Shown here: positions 34,504-43,763 of the stretch, one piece after another
Layout: each line of letters begins with the position of its first letter
Numbering within the stretch: the stretch's first letter is position 1
Assembly (NCBI GenBank): GCA_030038475.1
Contig: JASHOU010000216.1
Coordinates: forward strand, 62,001 to 126,000
Source of the DNA: Terriglobales bacterium
GTDB lineage: Bacteria; Acidobacteriota; Terriglobia; Terriglobales; Acidobacteriaceae
Direction of reading: 5' to 3'
DNA length: 64,000 nucleotides
Made by a program: the position numbers and the translations under genes
Notes under the pieces: model-generated
The model's database searches: none
The model's input: only the letters and a program-made list of their open reading frames with translations
Told to the model about the DNA's origin: nothing

Positions 34504-36525
34504 TCACGCCGTAGCCAACTGCTGTTCGCCGATGTGGCGCTCAGCAAATGCACGCGCTCCGCCATCGAGAAAAAGCTGCGCCCATATCTCCAGCGTAAGA
34601 AATTGCCAAATCTGCATGGACCAGTCTTCCGCGCCGCGGCGATGTTCGTCGACGTACCGTCGCACTGCTTCCGGCTGAAACAATCCACGCCTGCGGATTT
34701 GGCTTTCCGAAAGCAGATCATCGGTCATGGAACGCAGGTCGTGCGCTAACCAGTAATCGATCGGCGCGGCAAACCCGGCTTTCGGTTGGCGCATTACTTC
34801 ATCGGGCAGCATGTTACGCATGGCTTCGCGAAAAACATATTTCGTCACCGGACGCCATTTTCCCTTCAGCTTCCACTCGGGCGGCACGTTCCAGGCCGCG
34901 AATTCAGCCAACTCGCGGTCGAGGAAAGGCACACGCACCTCGACCGACGACGCCATGCTCATTTTGTCGTTATAAGTCAGATTCAGCGTCGGCATGAAAA
35001 TCTTGCTGTCGAGATAAAGCATCTGGTTGAGAAAATCGGCGTGCTGCACCTTGTCGAATGCTGCCAGGTGCCGATCCGCGGGCTCGCTCTCTGCACCCTG
35101 CCGCGATTTCAAGCTGTCTAAATCTCGCCGCTGCTGTACATCAAGATAAGTACAGTTTCGTATGAATGCTTCGGCCGGACTAAATTTCAGGCTGCGCGCC
35201 GCTTTCTTGGCCAGACGCACTGGGCCTTTCCAACGAGTTCCGCGCAGCGATGGCAATGCAAAAACGAGCCGCTCCGCGGCGGAGCGGGCAAAGCGTGGAA
35301 TGCGCCGGTAGTGTCGCGCCCACCCGTATGCTACGTGCTTTCGATACCCCGCAAAAAGCTCGTCGCCACCGACTCCTGAAAGAAGCACCGTCGATTGTTT
35401 TCGCGCCTCGCGACACACGAGGTATGCCATGATGATTGCCGGATCGGCTGTAGGCTCATCCATGTGCCAGGCGAGCTTCGGCAACAGAGAGACCACGTCG
35501 GGCTCGACCACGATCTCATGATGCTCGATCTCACGATGCTCGCAGCTCAACTTGCGCGCGAACCGCATCGGAACGGTGGGATCGTCAATGGCCGTCTCGC
35601 CCACGCGATATTTTCCGGGAAAGGTAATCGTGTAGGTTCGCACGGGTTGTTTGCGCGCCATCGCCGCCACAATGCTCGACGAATCGAGCCCCGCGCTGAG
35701 AAATGCTGCGATCGGAACGTCGCTCACCATCTGCCGCTCGACCGACGCGCAGAAGCGTGTGCAAATTTCATCGGCCACATCCGCTTCAGATTTTTCAAAT
35801 CGGTGATCGGCTGGAGGAAACGTCAAGTCCCAGTATTGTTTGATCTGAAGCTCGCCGCGTTGCCATACTGCGTAGTGTCCCGCCGGAAGCTTGTAGATGC
35901 CCTCAAACATCGTCAGCGGATCCGGCACCCAGAGGAAGGTCAGATATTTCTCGAGCGCTTCGAAGCTCATGCGCGCTTCGATTCCCGGCACTTCGAGCAG
36001 CGCTTTCACTTCGGAAGCGAAAGCGAGTTTTCCGCCGCGCTCGCAATAATAAAGAGGCTTGATTCCGAAATGATCGCGCGCCAAAAACAGCTTTGGAGAA
36101 GCGCTGCGCAAATCCCCGCGCAAATCGACGATGGCGAGTGCAAACATGCCGTTCAGCCGATTCAGGCAGTCTTTGAGGCGATCGGGTCCGTATTCTTCGT
36201 AGAGATGAACTACAACTTCGGTATCGGTGTGCGAGCGGAAACGATGACCCTTGCTTTCGAGCTCCGTCCGCAGATCGGCGAAATTGTAGACCTCGCCGTT
36301 GTAGGTGATCCACACTGTGCCATCTTCGTTCGCCATCGGCATGTGGCCGCTGGCGGAAAGATCGAGAATGGCAAGACGGCGGCTTCCCAGTCCTATGTAT
36401 CCGCCATCGGGGAAATGCCGCTGCCAGAGTCCGAAGTCATCGGGACCGCGGTGCGACTGCACGCTCGTCATGCGGCTAAGCGTCTCCGTGTCTCCGCAGT
36501 TCACCAGTCCGCTGATGCCGCACAC
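34504..36525 (-). CDS. asnB: Asparagine synthase-like glutamine amidotransferase (first copy)
   Basis: 673 residues. Cys2 nucleophile in MCGISGLVN, glutaminase motifs SHRGPDD, RLAILDLS and YNGEVYNF, then the synthetase domain with FLSAGLDSSSIVA (PP-loop, SGGxDS with one G to A change), and GVGGDELFAGYRKH. In exopolysaccharide clusters such enzymes are thought to amidate sugar carboxyl groups rather than make asparagine. It is about 40 residues longer than the other copy (37653-39560) and only about a third to half alike by eye, so the two probably act on different substrates. Start lies three bases from the stop of the glycosyltransferase before it. Confidence 0.85.
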   Translation of the reverse strand: MCGISGLVNCGDTETLSRMTSVQSHRGPDDFGLWQRHFPDGGYIGLGSRRLAILDLSASGHMPMANEDGTVWITYNGEVYNFADLRTELESKGHRFRSHTDTEVVVHLYEEYGPDRLKDCLNRLNGMFALAIVDLRGDLRSASPKLFLARDHFGIKPLYYCERGGKLAFASEVKALLEVPGIEARMSFEALEKYLTFLWVPDPLTMFEGIYKLPAGHYAVWQRGELQIKQYWDLTFPPADHRFEKSEADVADEICTRFCASVERQMVSDVPIAAFLSAGLDSSSIVAAMARKQPVRTYTITFPGKYRVGETAIDDPTVPMRFARKLSCEHREIEHHEIVVEPDVVSLLPKLAWHMDEPTADPAIIMAYLVCREARKQSTVLLSGVGGDELFAGYRKHVAYGWARHYRRIPRFARSAAERLVFALPSLRGTRWKGPVRLAKKAARSLKFSPAEAFIRNCTYLDVQQRRDLDSLKSRQGAESEPADRHLAAFDKVQHADFLNQMLYLDSKIFMPTLNLTYNDKMSMASSVEVRVPFLDRELAEFAAWNVPPEWKLKGKWRPVTKYVFREAMRNMLPDEVMRQPKAGFAAPIDYWLAHDLRSMTDDLLSESQIRRRGLFQPEAVRRYVDEHRRGAEDWSMQIWQFLTLEIWAQLFLDGGARAFAERHIGEQQLATA

Positions 36526-36528
36526 GAG

Positions 36529-37521
36529 TTAATTCCTCCCTACGCGCAGTTCGTAGATTTTGGCTTTGGAATGGAACATTTGCACCGCTTGAAAGCCGCA
36601 ATAGAGCAGGCCAGGTACGCCATCGAGAAATCCCAGCCGCAAAACGTAGCGATACAAAAAGAGCAGCACAGGAGAACCGGGCAACCGATAAACTTTTCGC
36701 TTAAGCCATCTGCGGCGCTGCGCCTGAGTGCCGAACAACTTCGCGTCCATTTCCTCCGGATTGCCTCCCGGCTGCAGAAGTACGCGTGCCTCCCAGTTCG
36801 AGTATTCGTTGTGCTTCAGGATGTAACGCGATAGCGAATCGACATTGCGATGAATCAGAGCATTGCGTAGGGCCGCCGTAGATCCGTCGACGACCACGTG
36901 CTCGTGGATTTCGATATCGGCCATTGACGTATCCTGATCTTTCAACCGGCACTCAAAACGTCCGTGGCCCTTGCGGAACAACGACAGCTTCCAAAAGTTC
37001 GCATCACAATGCCGTAAAATTCTTCCGAGAAAATACAGCTGCAGGCAGATGTAATATCCGTCGGCTTCAGGGTTTTCGATCGCGCGCCGAATTTCCCGAA
37101 TCAGTTCCGGCGTCAGGGCCTCGTCGGCATCGAGCAGCAGAACCCAGTCATAGGCAAGCGGCAGCGTATCCATCGCCCACTGGCGCTTTTTGGGCCAGCC
37201 ACCGGAGTAGTAGAACTGAACAACCTTGGCGCCGCGAGACTTAGCTATAGCAGCGGTTTCATCCGTGCTCTGCGAATCGATGACGTAGACTTCGCCGGCC
37301 TCTGCGAGCGAGTCGAGACAAAAGGGCAGGTTGCGCGCCTCGTTGCGGACCGGAATAATCACGCTCACCGGCAATATCGGCACGCTCGCGCTGCGCCCCG
37401 GCAGACCTGTCGCAGACACGCGTGGTTCGGAGACAGCAAGCTCGGACAGGCCATTACTTGACAGGCGATGGTTTAACACGCCGCCTTTTGACACACCGCG
37501 CCCTGACTTTGTTTCGATCAA
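36529..37521 (-). CDS. Family 2 glycosyltransferase (WaaE/KdtX-like) with repeat-encoded N-terminal extension
   Basis: 330 residues. The GT-A domain begins near residue 50 (VSVIIPVRNEARNLPFCLDSL; YVIDSQSTDETAAIA; the DxD equivalent LLLDADEALTPELI) and continues to EIHEHVVVDG and a C-terminal hydrophobic region. It resembles KDO/heptose-adding WaaE-type enzymes. The first 47 residues are low complexity with a five-residue period ending in V-S or L-S, encoded by the 15-bp repeat at 37411-37515. The start TTG at 37521 is supported by GGAG five bases upstream, so the repeat is probably translated; an internal GTG start cannot be excluded. Confidence 0.8.
   Translation of the reverse strand: MIETKSGRGVSKGGVLNHRLSSNGLSELAVSEPRVSATGLPGRSASVPILPVSVIIPVRNEARNLPFCLDSLAEAGEVYVIDSQSTDETAAIAKSRGAKVVQFYYSGGWPKKRQWAMDTLPLAYDWVLLLDADEALTPELIREIRRAIENPEADGYYICLQLYFLGRILRHCDANFWKLSLFRKGHGRFECRLKDQDTSMADIEIHEHVVVDGSTAALRNALIHRNVDSLSRYILKHNEYSNWEARVLLQPGGNPEEMDAKLFGTQAQRRRWLKRKVYRLPGSPVLLFLYRYVLRLGFLDGVPGLLYCGFQAVQMFHSKAKIYELRVGRN
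37411..37515. repeat. 15-bp degenerate tandem repeat, seven copies, 5' end of the GT2 gene
   Basis: Units at 37411, 37426, 37441, 37456, 37471, 37486 and 37501; most have GACA or a one-base variant at unit positions 5-8 (CTCGGACAGGCCATT, ACTTGACAGGCGATG, TTTTGACACACCGCG). In frame they encode xxx[VL]S. Confidence 0.75.
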
Positions 37522-37652
37522 ATCTACTCCGTTGGCGGCTGGTAGGTCTCACCATGTTAACTGAAGTGAGCATGTTCTGAAGCGAAGATCGCTGAGGCAG
37601 AATCAGCGCGTGCAAGGCCTGGGGGACGGCCGATTCACAGATGCTGGGCGAA

Positions 37653-39560
37653 TTACGCCGGCAAATTATGTTCACACCACCGCGACAACACGAACAGCGA
37701 CCACGGACGCGACCACGAAGTTTTGCCTGCCAGAAAGCGATTCCACATTTCTCGCACGGCAGCGGTGTTGATGGAAATCCGATCCCAATCGCTTTTCAGC
37801 AGCGCGTCTTCGACCACCGGCCGCATCTCGCCGCGCAGCCATCGCTCGAACGGCAGCGTGAATCCACGCTTGGGACGGTTCACCACCTGGCTTGGCAAGT
37901 CGACTTTCAGACTCGCCAGCAGCAGACCCTTAGGCGAGTTGCTTTCTAGTTTTCGTTTTCCCGGAATTCGGACGCACGCCTCAACCAAAGCTCGATCAAG
38001 AAAGGGCACGCGCAACTCCAGGCCATGCGCCATGCTCATAAAGTCGGAATCGCGCAACAGCGTGTTGCGCATGTAGAAACGCGATTCGAGATAAGAAACC
38101 CGATTCACGGGATCGAGAGATTCGCTGGCGATCATGGACTCCTGCAGCACATGATCAAGCGATTTTTGCCAGCACTCGGAATTGGATTTCGAAAAAAGCG
38201 CTTCGCGCTCCGCCGGCCCAAACAACGTACGCGCCAGAAAGTAAGGATGAACGACAGAATTCTCGCCCGTGATCAACTCGGTGATTTTACGCCTGCGATC
38301 GCCCCCGCCGCCAAACAGCGCCATGGAAGCGAAGATCGGCTGGCGCGCCAGCTTGGGCAAGCGCCCAAACCGCTTGAACAACATCTCCATCTTTTCCATC
38401 CTGGGCACGCGGCGGAAATTCGAATAACCCGCGAACATCTCGTCGGCGCCAAGACCGGTCAGCGCGACCTTCACCCCCGCCGCGCGCGTCCTCGCCGATA
38501 CGATGTACGTATTGACACCGTCGATGGTTGGCTGGTCCATCGCGCAGAGAGCATCGGGTAGCATTTCCAGCGTGTCTTGCTGTGAAACTGGAATCTCATG
38601 ATGTTCGGTGTCGAAGTAACGGGCTATTGCGCGCGAATACTGCGCTTCGTTGAACTCCTCCTCGTCGAAAACCAGCGAGAAAGTACTCGCGCGCACACCA
38701 TTGTTGCTAAGCACGGCAACCAGCGCGCTCGAATCAACTCCGCCGGAAAGAAACACCCCGACCGGCACGTCGCTGACAAGATGCGACATTACAGCATCGC
38801 GCAATATTGTGGTCAACTGACCGGCTGCACTCCCGTTCCCTGAATGGGGTTCTGGCGCTGGAGAGGCGTCAAGCGGATTCCAGTATTCCCGGCTGGTCAC
38901 CGATCCGCTTTCCACCCTAAGCATATGTCCCGGCGGAACGGCCTTCACTCCTTCGACCATCGTCCAAGGCTCGTAGACAGAGCCGAACATCAGATAACTC
39001 AAAAGCCCCGTCGGATCGGTTTTTTGCGGCACGAGGCCCGTCTGCAAAAGCGTTCGGATCTCCGAAGCAAAAATGAAAATCTGCTCGGACTGGTGGTAAT
39101 ACAGCGGCTTGATCCCCATGGGATCGCGCGCCAACACCAGTCGCTTTCGCGGCGCATCCCAGAGCGCGAACGCGAACATACCGGCCAACCGCTTCAGGCA
39201 GTCATCGCCCCAAACGCGATAGGCGGCAAGAATCACCTCCGTATCGGAATGACTTTTGAATTCGGCCCCGGCTTTTTCCAACTCCCTGCGCAATTCGCGA
39301 AAGTTGTAGATCTCTCCGTTGAAGACAATCCAGCTCCCGGAAACGGGATCCTGCATCGGCTGGCGGCCAAGCGGAGAAAGATCGAGAATCGCCAATCGCC
39401 GGTGGCCTAGACCGATCTCCATCGGCTCCGGCTGCGTTTCTCGCAGCAGCACAATGCCGGAGTCATCCGGTCCGCGGTGCGCGAGCGAAAGCGTGGCTCG
39501 CTCCAGAACCGCGGGAGCGACCCGGCCATTGCGCATCACAATGCCGACGATGCCGCACAT
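37653..39560 (-). CDS. asnB: Asparagine synthase-like glutamine amidotransferase (second copy)
   Basis: 635 residues. Cys2 of MCGIVGIVM, LAHRGPDDSG, HRRLAILDLSP, FNGEIYNFRELR for the glutaminase; then the canonical FLSGGVDSSALVAVLS PP-loop and GLGADEMFAGYSNF for the synthetase. This is the type found in XrtA/exosortase-linked exopolysaccharide clusters, though no exosortase lies in the window. Predicted reaction: glutamine- and ATP-dependent amidation of a carboxylate, likely a uronic-acid unit or precursor. It is the first gene of the leftward run 39560-26435 and is divergent from the beta-helix gene, so the 180-base gap at 39561-39739 must hold two promoters. Confidence 0.85.
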   Translation of the reverse strand: MCGIVGIVMRNGRVAPAVLERATLSLAHRGPDDSGIVLLRETQPEPMEIGLGHRRLAILDLSPLGRQPMQDPVSGSWIVFNGEIYNFRELRRELEKAGAEFKSHSDTEVILAAYRVWGDDCLKRLAGMFAFALWDAPRKRLVLARDPMGIKPLYYHQSEQIFIFASEIRTLLQTGLVPQKTDPTGLLSYLMFGSVYEPWTMVEGVKAVPPGHMLRVESGSVTSREYWNPLDASPAPEPHSGNGSAAGQLTTILRDAVMSHLVSDVPVGVFLSGGVDSSALVAVLSNNGVRASTFSLVFDEEEFNEAQYSRAIARYFDTEHHEIPVSQQDTLEMLPDALCAMDQPTIDGVNTYIVSARTRAAGVKVALTGLGADEMFAGYSNFRRVPRMEKMEMLFKRFGRLPKLARQPIFASMALFGGGGDRRRKITELITGENSVVHPYFLARTLFGPAEREALFSKSNSECWQKSLDHVLQESMIASESLDPVNRVSYLESRFYMRNTLLRDSDFMSMAHGLELRVPFLDRALVEACVRIPGKRKLESNSPKGLLLASLKVDLPSQVVNRPKRGFTLPFERWLRGEMRPVVEDALLKSDWDRISINTAAVREMWNRFLAGKTSWSRPWSLFVLSRWCEHNLPA

Positions 39561-39739
39561 TTTTTGATTCTGCTCGCTTCCCGCTGTCGTTCCATCTTAT
39601 CGGAACGTGAGCCGCAACTTCTTCGCTGATTTCATTCCTGCGCCATGGCGAGCACTTCTCCGCGCTTTTTCTGCATATCTTCTGTACTATCGACACGGTA
39701 ATTCCCTATCGCTTCGGATTCTGAGAAGGAGTAATGCCG

Positions 39740-42403
39740 ATGGTTCACCCGTCAATGGTACGCCTTGGTTTTGCGGTGCTCCTGCTGTCGTTGAACGTTG
39801 ACGGACAGACTTCCGTTTCCAGCGCAAGCAACTGGACACAAACGATTCCCGTCGAACTAACCGCGCACACGGCCGCGACCGTCACGCTGACTCCTTGCCC
39901 AATCGGCGTCGACACCACGAGCGGCGTTGGCTATCAGGTTTTCATCTCCGGTCGCGGAAACAGCGAAGCAGTCAATGTGACGTCCGGCAGTTGCCGATCG
40001 GGAGCTGCATCGGGAACGATTATGTTCACTCCCTTTTTTTCCTATCCCGCGGGATCGAAAATTGGCTCAGCCTCGTCGGGCATTCAGGAAACGCTGAACG
40101 CAGCCTGTGGCGTCGATCCGACTGCGTGGAAAAATTCGCAGTGCAAAGTCATCATCCCGCCGAACGGGCCCGGCTATCCGCACTCAATGAACACTTATAG
40201 CGTTCCGGGAACGATTTATCTGCACTCGAACCAATCGGTATTGAGCGGCTATGGAGCTTCACTCGACTGCACCGGCCGCAGCGCTTGCCTGCAGATCGGC
40301 AATCTGACCAATTCCAATTCGTTCGTCAACAATACCGTGCAGGGTCTAACTTTCCGTACGCCGGTGAATTACTCATACAGCCCCGCATATTCTGGAGTGG
40401 CGATTGTAAAGACCGAACGATCGTCGCAACTGGCAACGATCACCACGGCGAGCCCGCATGGTTTTCGCACCGGCGACATGGTGACGATCCTTTTCACCGA
40501 CAATAGTGCCTACTGGGGCGATGCCGTTGTCACGGCGGCGCCGACGAATACGACATTCCAGTATGCGCACCCTGGACAAGACATTCCTGCGCAATCCACT
40601 CCTGGCGTCGTGGCCTTGGCTTATGTTGCCGTACTCGACAACGGTGTCAACAGCCATTTCACTGACATTTCCTATGACGAAGTCGGAGAAAAAGGAAGCT
40701 TCAACAACTTTTTCGATCTCTGGGACGACGAAAACGCTACCATCGACCACTTCAACAACAACGCCGTCTCCTTGAACTTTGGCGCGAACTGGACCGGATC
40801 GTTTGTATTTTCGGCGGGAAATCAGGGACGAAATCAGATGGCCTCTCTCATTACGCTACGCGATTCGACGATCACGGCCAATTACTCCAATGGCGTAACG
40901 GTTTACAACTCCAATGGTGTTTATGTCGAGAACACCGTGCTCCAGGCTACCGGACCCTGGCAGGTATACGCGTCGAACTCGACGGGAAATTATCAGGGCG
41001 CGTACTTGAAGAATATTTACTCCGAAAGCTCTGCCGACTTGAATCCGATTTCCCCGGTGCATTCTCCATTCGCGGGAACGGGAATCGCAGGCTTGATCGC
41101 GGGCGCAACCAGCGCGGTGGGAAATTTTGCCGTCGTTGGAACTGGCGGAGTGCTGGGAGCGTTTCCCTCAGCGGGAATCGGAAGCACGCGCTATTCATAT
41201 TTTATTGTGGCGAACGATACGACGGCTGGCACTCATACTTCGCCGATGCAGATTTTGAATTACCGCTCGACCGGAAGCGATTCCATCCCCGTGCGCTGGC
41301 CGCGCGTAGCCAACGGCGCAGACATAATCACATACGATGTGATTCGCGCAACAACTCCATCGGAAATCGGAGCGGCATATCCAGCGTATGGGAACTGCAA
41401 CGGCGGAACTACGACTTCATGCGGAGAGGTCGCACACGACCTGCCGCAATGCGCCGGACTGGTTTGTACCTATACCGACACCGGCAACGCGGTTCCACGG
41501 ACCTACAAAATCCAACAGGGGAATTACGCCGGAAACCTGATCTTTTGGCCTGGATCGATTGTCTCGGTGAACAAGAGTGTCGCGGTCGATATCGAGCATT
41601 CGAATGTGGTCGGCGTCGGACTCAATGGCAATCCTCTGCAGGTTGCGAGCCGATGCACGGGATACGGCCAGGCATCGCCGGGAGGCTACACCGTTTGCAC
41701 GGCCAGTAACACCACGGCGAACAACAGCGTGCCCAATCAAGCCGCTACGCTGATGACAGATGGAGCAGCGGCGGGTGGAGGCGAAACTCTTTCGAAGGGC
41801 CGTTTGAACTTTGGCAGTTCGCCGTGGGCTACGCTGCAACCGCATCACATCATCACGCTCGTAGACTCGCAGCCGGCTTTGACGCGCGCGACCATCGGCT
41901 ACCGTCCGCCGGCAAACACAAACGATGTGTGGATCGGCACGGATGTGGCTACCAGTGGAGTCGCTTTGAACCAAGGGCAGCTAGCGTTTGGTGCGCCAGT
42001 CACCATCTCCAACTATATCGGCAGCACCGGCGACGGCATGCATGGAAACTGGCTGGAGCGGTTGAGCGCGAAACAGAAAACGTTTGCCGTGCCGGTGGAT
42101 ATTAAAGAAGGAAACAGTTTCACGCTGGGAGATGGCTCGCCGCTAACGCAGATGAAAATTTACGCCGTCAGCGTCCCTGCGAGCCACACGGCTTCTCAGA
42201 GTTGCGTGGATGTAGTTGAGGAAGCAAAGGGCCTCGAAAAATCCGATCAAATCACCGGCATCACTCCGCCCGGCAAGTTGGGGAATCTGTCGCTGAATGC
42301 TTATGTGGCGGGCGCGGATGCGATCCTGTTGCACTTCTGCAATGCGAGCACCAGCGAAGCGACCACCCCGTCGGGGAAATACTCCTTTCTGGCCATACGA
42401 TGA
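39740..42403 (+). CDS. Secreted right-handed beta-helix protein
   Basis: 887 residues. Signal peptide MVRLGFAVLLLSLNVDGQ, then a long Ser/Thr/Asn/Gly-rich protein with stacked short strands (ATIDHFNNNAVSLNF, STITANYSNGVTVYNSNGVY, VENTVLQATG) as in pectate-lyase/tail-spike parallel beta-helices. Cys pairs occur in the N-terminal and central loops. It could be a polysaccharide lyase or depolymerase, or an adhesin that binds the polymer; no catalytic residues can be named. An ATG at 39734 is only two bases from AAGGAG, so the next ATG at 39740 (spacing eight) is the better start. It lies alone on the + strand inside a - strand polysaccharide locus. Confidence 0.75.
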   Translation: MVHPSMVRLGFAVLLLSLNVDGQTSVSSASNWTQTIPVELTAHTAATVTLTPCPIGVDTTSGVGYQVFISGRGNSEAVNVTSGSCRSGAASGTIMFTPFFSYPAGSKIGSASSGIQETLNAACGVDPTAWKNSQCKVIIPPNGPGYPHSMNTYSVPGTIYLHSNQSVLSGYGASLDCTGRSACLQIGNLTNSNSFVNNTVQGLTFRTPVNYSYSPAYSGVAIVKTERSSQLATITTASPHGFRTGDMVTILFTDNSAYWGDAVVTAAPTNTTFQYAHPGQDIPAQSTPGVVALAYVAVLDNGVNSHFTDISYDEVGEKGSFNNFFDLWDDENATIDHFNNNAVSLNFGANWTGSFVFSAGNQGRNQMASLITLRDSTITANYSNGVTVYNSNGVYVENTVLQATGPWQVYASNSTGNYQGAYLKNIYSESSADLNPISPVHSPFAGTGIAGLIAGATSAVGNFAVVGTGGVLGAFPSAGIGSTRYSYFIVANDTTAGTHTSPMQILNYRSTGSDSIPVRWPRVANGADIITYDVIRATTPSEIGAAYPAYGNCNGGTTTSCGEVAHDLPQCAGLVCTYTDTGNAVPRTYKIQQGNYAGNLIFWPGSIVSVNKSVAVDIEHSNVVGVGLNGNPLQVASRCTGYGQASPGGYTVCTASNTTANNSVPNQAATLMTDGAAAGGGETLSKGRLNFGSSPWATLQPHHIITLVDSQPALTRATIGYRPPANTNDVWIGTDVATSGVALNQGQLAFGAPVTISNYIGSTGDGMHGNWLERLSAKQKTFAVPVDIKEGNSFTLGDGSPLTQMKIYAVSVPASHTASQSCVDVVEEAKGLEKSDQITGITPPGKLGNLSLNAYVAGADAILLHFCNASTSEATTPSGKYSFLAIR

Positions 42404-42482
42404 ATGTCCAATGTCCGAAAAAAAGCATGAACCACAGAGACACGGATCACAGAGGACCACACCATATTTAGTCAGAGTTTCC

Positions 42483-43643
42483 CTACACGGCTTGGCGGGT
42501 CAAGGCCTGAAAGCGCGAGCTTCTTATGGCGCCGGTTACCTCGTCCTGGTCGCTCTCAGTCAGGTCGTTGTAAAAGGGCAGGCGCAACAGGCGGCCGCTT
42601 ACATCTTCGGTGACCGGACAGTGGGAGGGACCGGCGGCAAATCTTCGCCCCGCTTCTGAAAGATGCAGCGGTGTGTAGTGGAAGACGCTGAGAATGCTGC
42701 GGGCTTTGAGTTGTGAGATTAACAATTCGCGGTGCTCGAGCGACGGCAGAAGCAGGTAAAACATGTGATAGGCCTGCTCGCACTCGGGCGGAATCTCGGG
42801 CAGCTTGACATCATTGAGCACGGCCCAATCGGCCAGCGATTCGTAATATCGATTCCAGACGCGGTGGCGTTTTTCCTGAATGGCGTCTCTCGCCTCGAGC
42901 TGCGCGTAAAGGAATGCGGCCAAAAGATCGGATGGCAAATAGCTCGATCCGAGGTCGACCCAGGTGTATTTATCGACTTCGCCGCGGAAGAAGCGGGCAC
43001 GGTTGGTTCCCTTTTCGCGGAGCACTAGCGCTCGCTCTATCAACTCAGGTTCGTTGACGATCAACGCGCCGCCTTCGCCGCAGATGAAATTCTTGGTCTC
43101 ATGGAAGCTTTGCGTGGCGAGGCAGCCCAGCGTGCCGGTGTAGGCGCCCTTGTAACGAGAAAACAGGCCATGGGCGTTGTCCTCGACGACGCGAACGCCG
43201 TGACGCGATGCGATGGCCAAGATCGAATCCATTTCGCAGGAGACCCCCGCATAGTGGACGACAACGACCGCCTTGGTGCGCGGCGTGATCAGCGATTCGA
43301 GGCAGATCTCGTCAAGATTTAATGTATCGGGACGAATGTCAGCAAAAACCAGACGTGCTCCGCGCAGAGCAAAGGCATTGGCGGTAGAGACAAAAGTAAA
43401 CGAAGGCACAATGACTTCGTCGCCGGGGCCGCAATCGAGAAGCAATGCAGCCATCTCCAGGGCGTCGGTGCAAGAAGTAGTGAGCAACACGCGCGGAACA
43501 CCGAGTTCAGTTTCGAGAAGTTCGTGGCACTTGCGGGTAAAGGGACCATCGCCGGAGGCGTGTCCGTTGGCGATAGCCTGCGCGATGTACTTGTATTCAT
43601 TGCCGGCCAGGCACGGACGATTAAATGGGATGCGATAACTCAT
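42483..43643 (-). CDS. wecE: dTDP-4-amino-4,6-dideoxygalactose transaminase (WecE/RffA-like)
   Basis: 386 residues, DegT/DnrJ/EryC1 family. The N-terminus YRIPFNRPCLAGNEYKYI and SGDGPFTRKCHELLE is the WecE/RffA signature; VVEDNAHGLFSRYKG holds the PLP-contacting Asp, and SFHETKNFICGEGGALIVN the PLP lysine (HETKN). It moves an amino group from glutamate to dTDP-4-keto-6-deoxyglucose to give dTDP-Fuc4N. The ATG at 43643 is chosen; the frame runs on upstream to 43754 without family similarity. The WecD-like gene lies just upstream in the same direction. RmlA and RmlB, needed for the substrate, are not in the window. Confidence 0.85.
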   Translation of the reverse strand: MSYRIPFNRPCLAGNEYKYIAQAIANGHASGDGPFTRKCHELLETELGVPRVLLTTSCTDALEMAALLLDCGPGDEVIVPSFTFVSTANAFALRGARLVFADIRPDTLNLDEICLESLITPRTKAVVVVHYAGVSCEMDSILAIASRHGVRVVEDNAHGLFSRYKGAYTGTLGCLATQSFHETKNFICGEGGALIVNEPELIERALVLREKGTNRARFFRGEVDKYTWVDLGSSYLPSDLLAAFLYAQLEARDAIQEKRHRVWNRYYESLADWAVLNDVKLPEIPPECEQAYHMFYLLLPSLEHRELLISQLKARSILSVFHYTPLHLSEAGRRFAAGPSHCPVTEDVSGRLLRLPFYNDLTESDQDEVTGAIRSSRFQALTRQAV

Positions 43644-43763
43644 TTCCGAAGTAAGTGTAAACGAGGATGAGTGATCAGGGCGTTCATTTCTTTGGTACGG
43701 GCACGAGTTGACGTGCAGACGGCCAAAAGGCGCGACGATTACGACGACAACCAAGTGGCAGGG

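Noticed and set aside
42430-42459. Short CACAGAG repeat (ACCACAGAGACACGG..) after the beta-helix gene
   Set aside because: Only two imperfect copies; resembles a widespread dispersed sequence and is too short to call an element.
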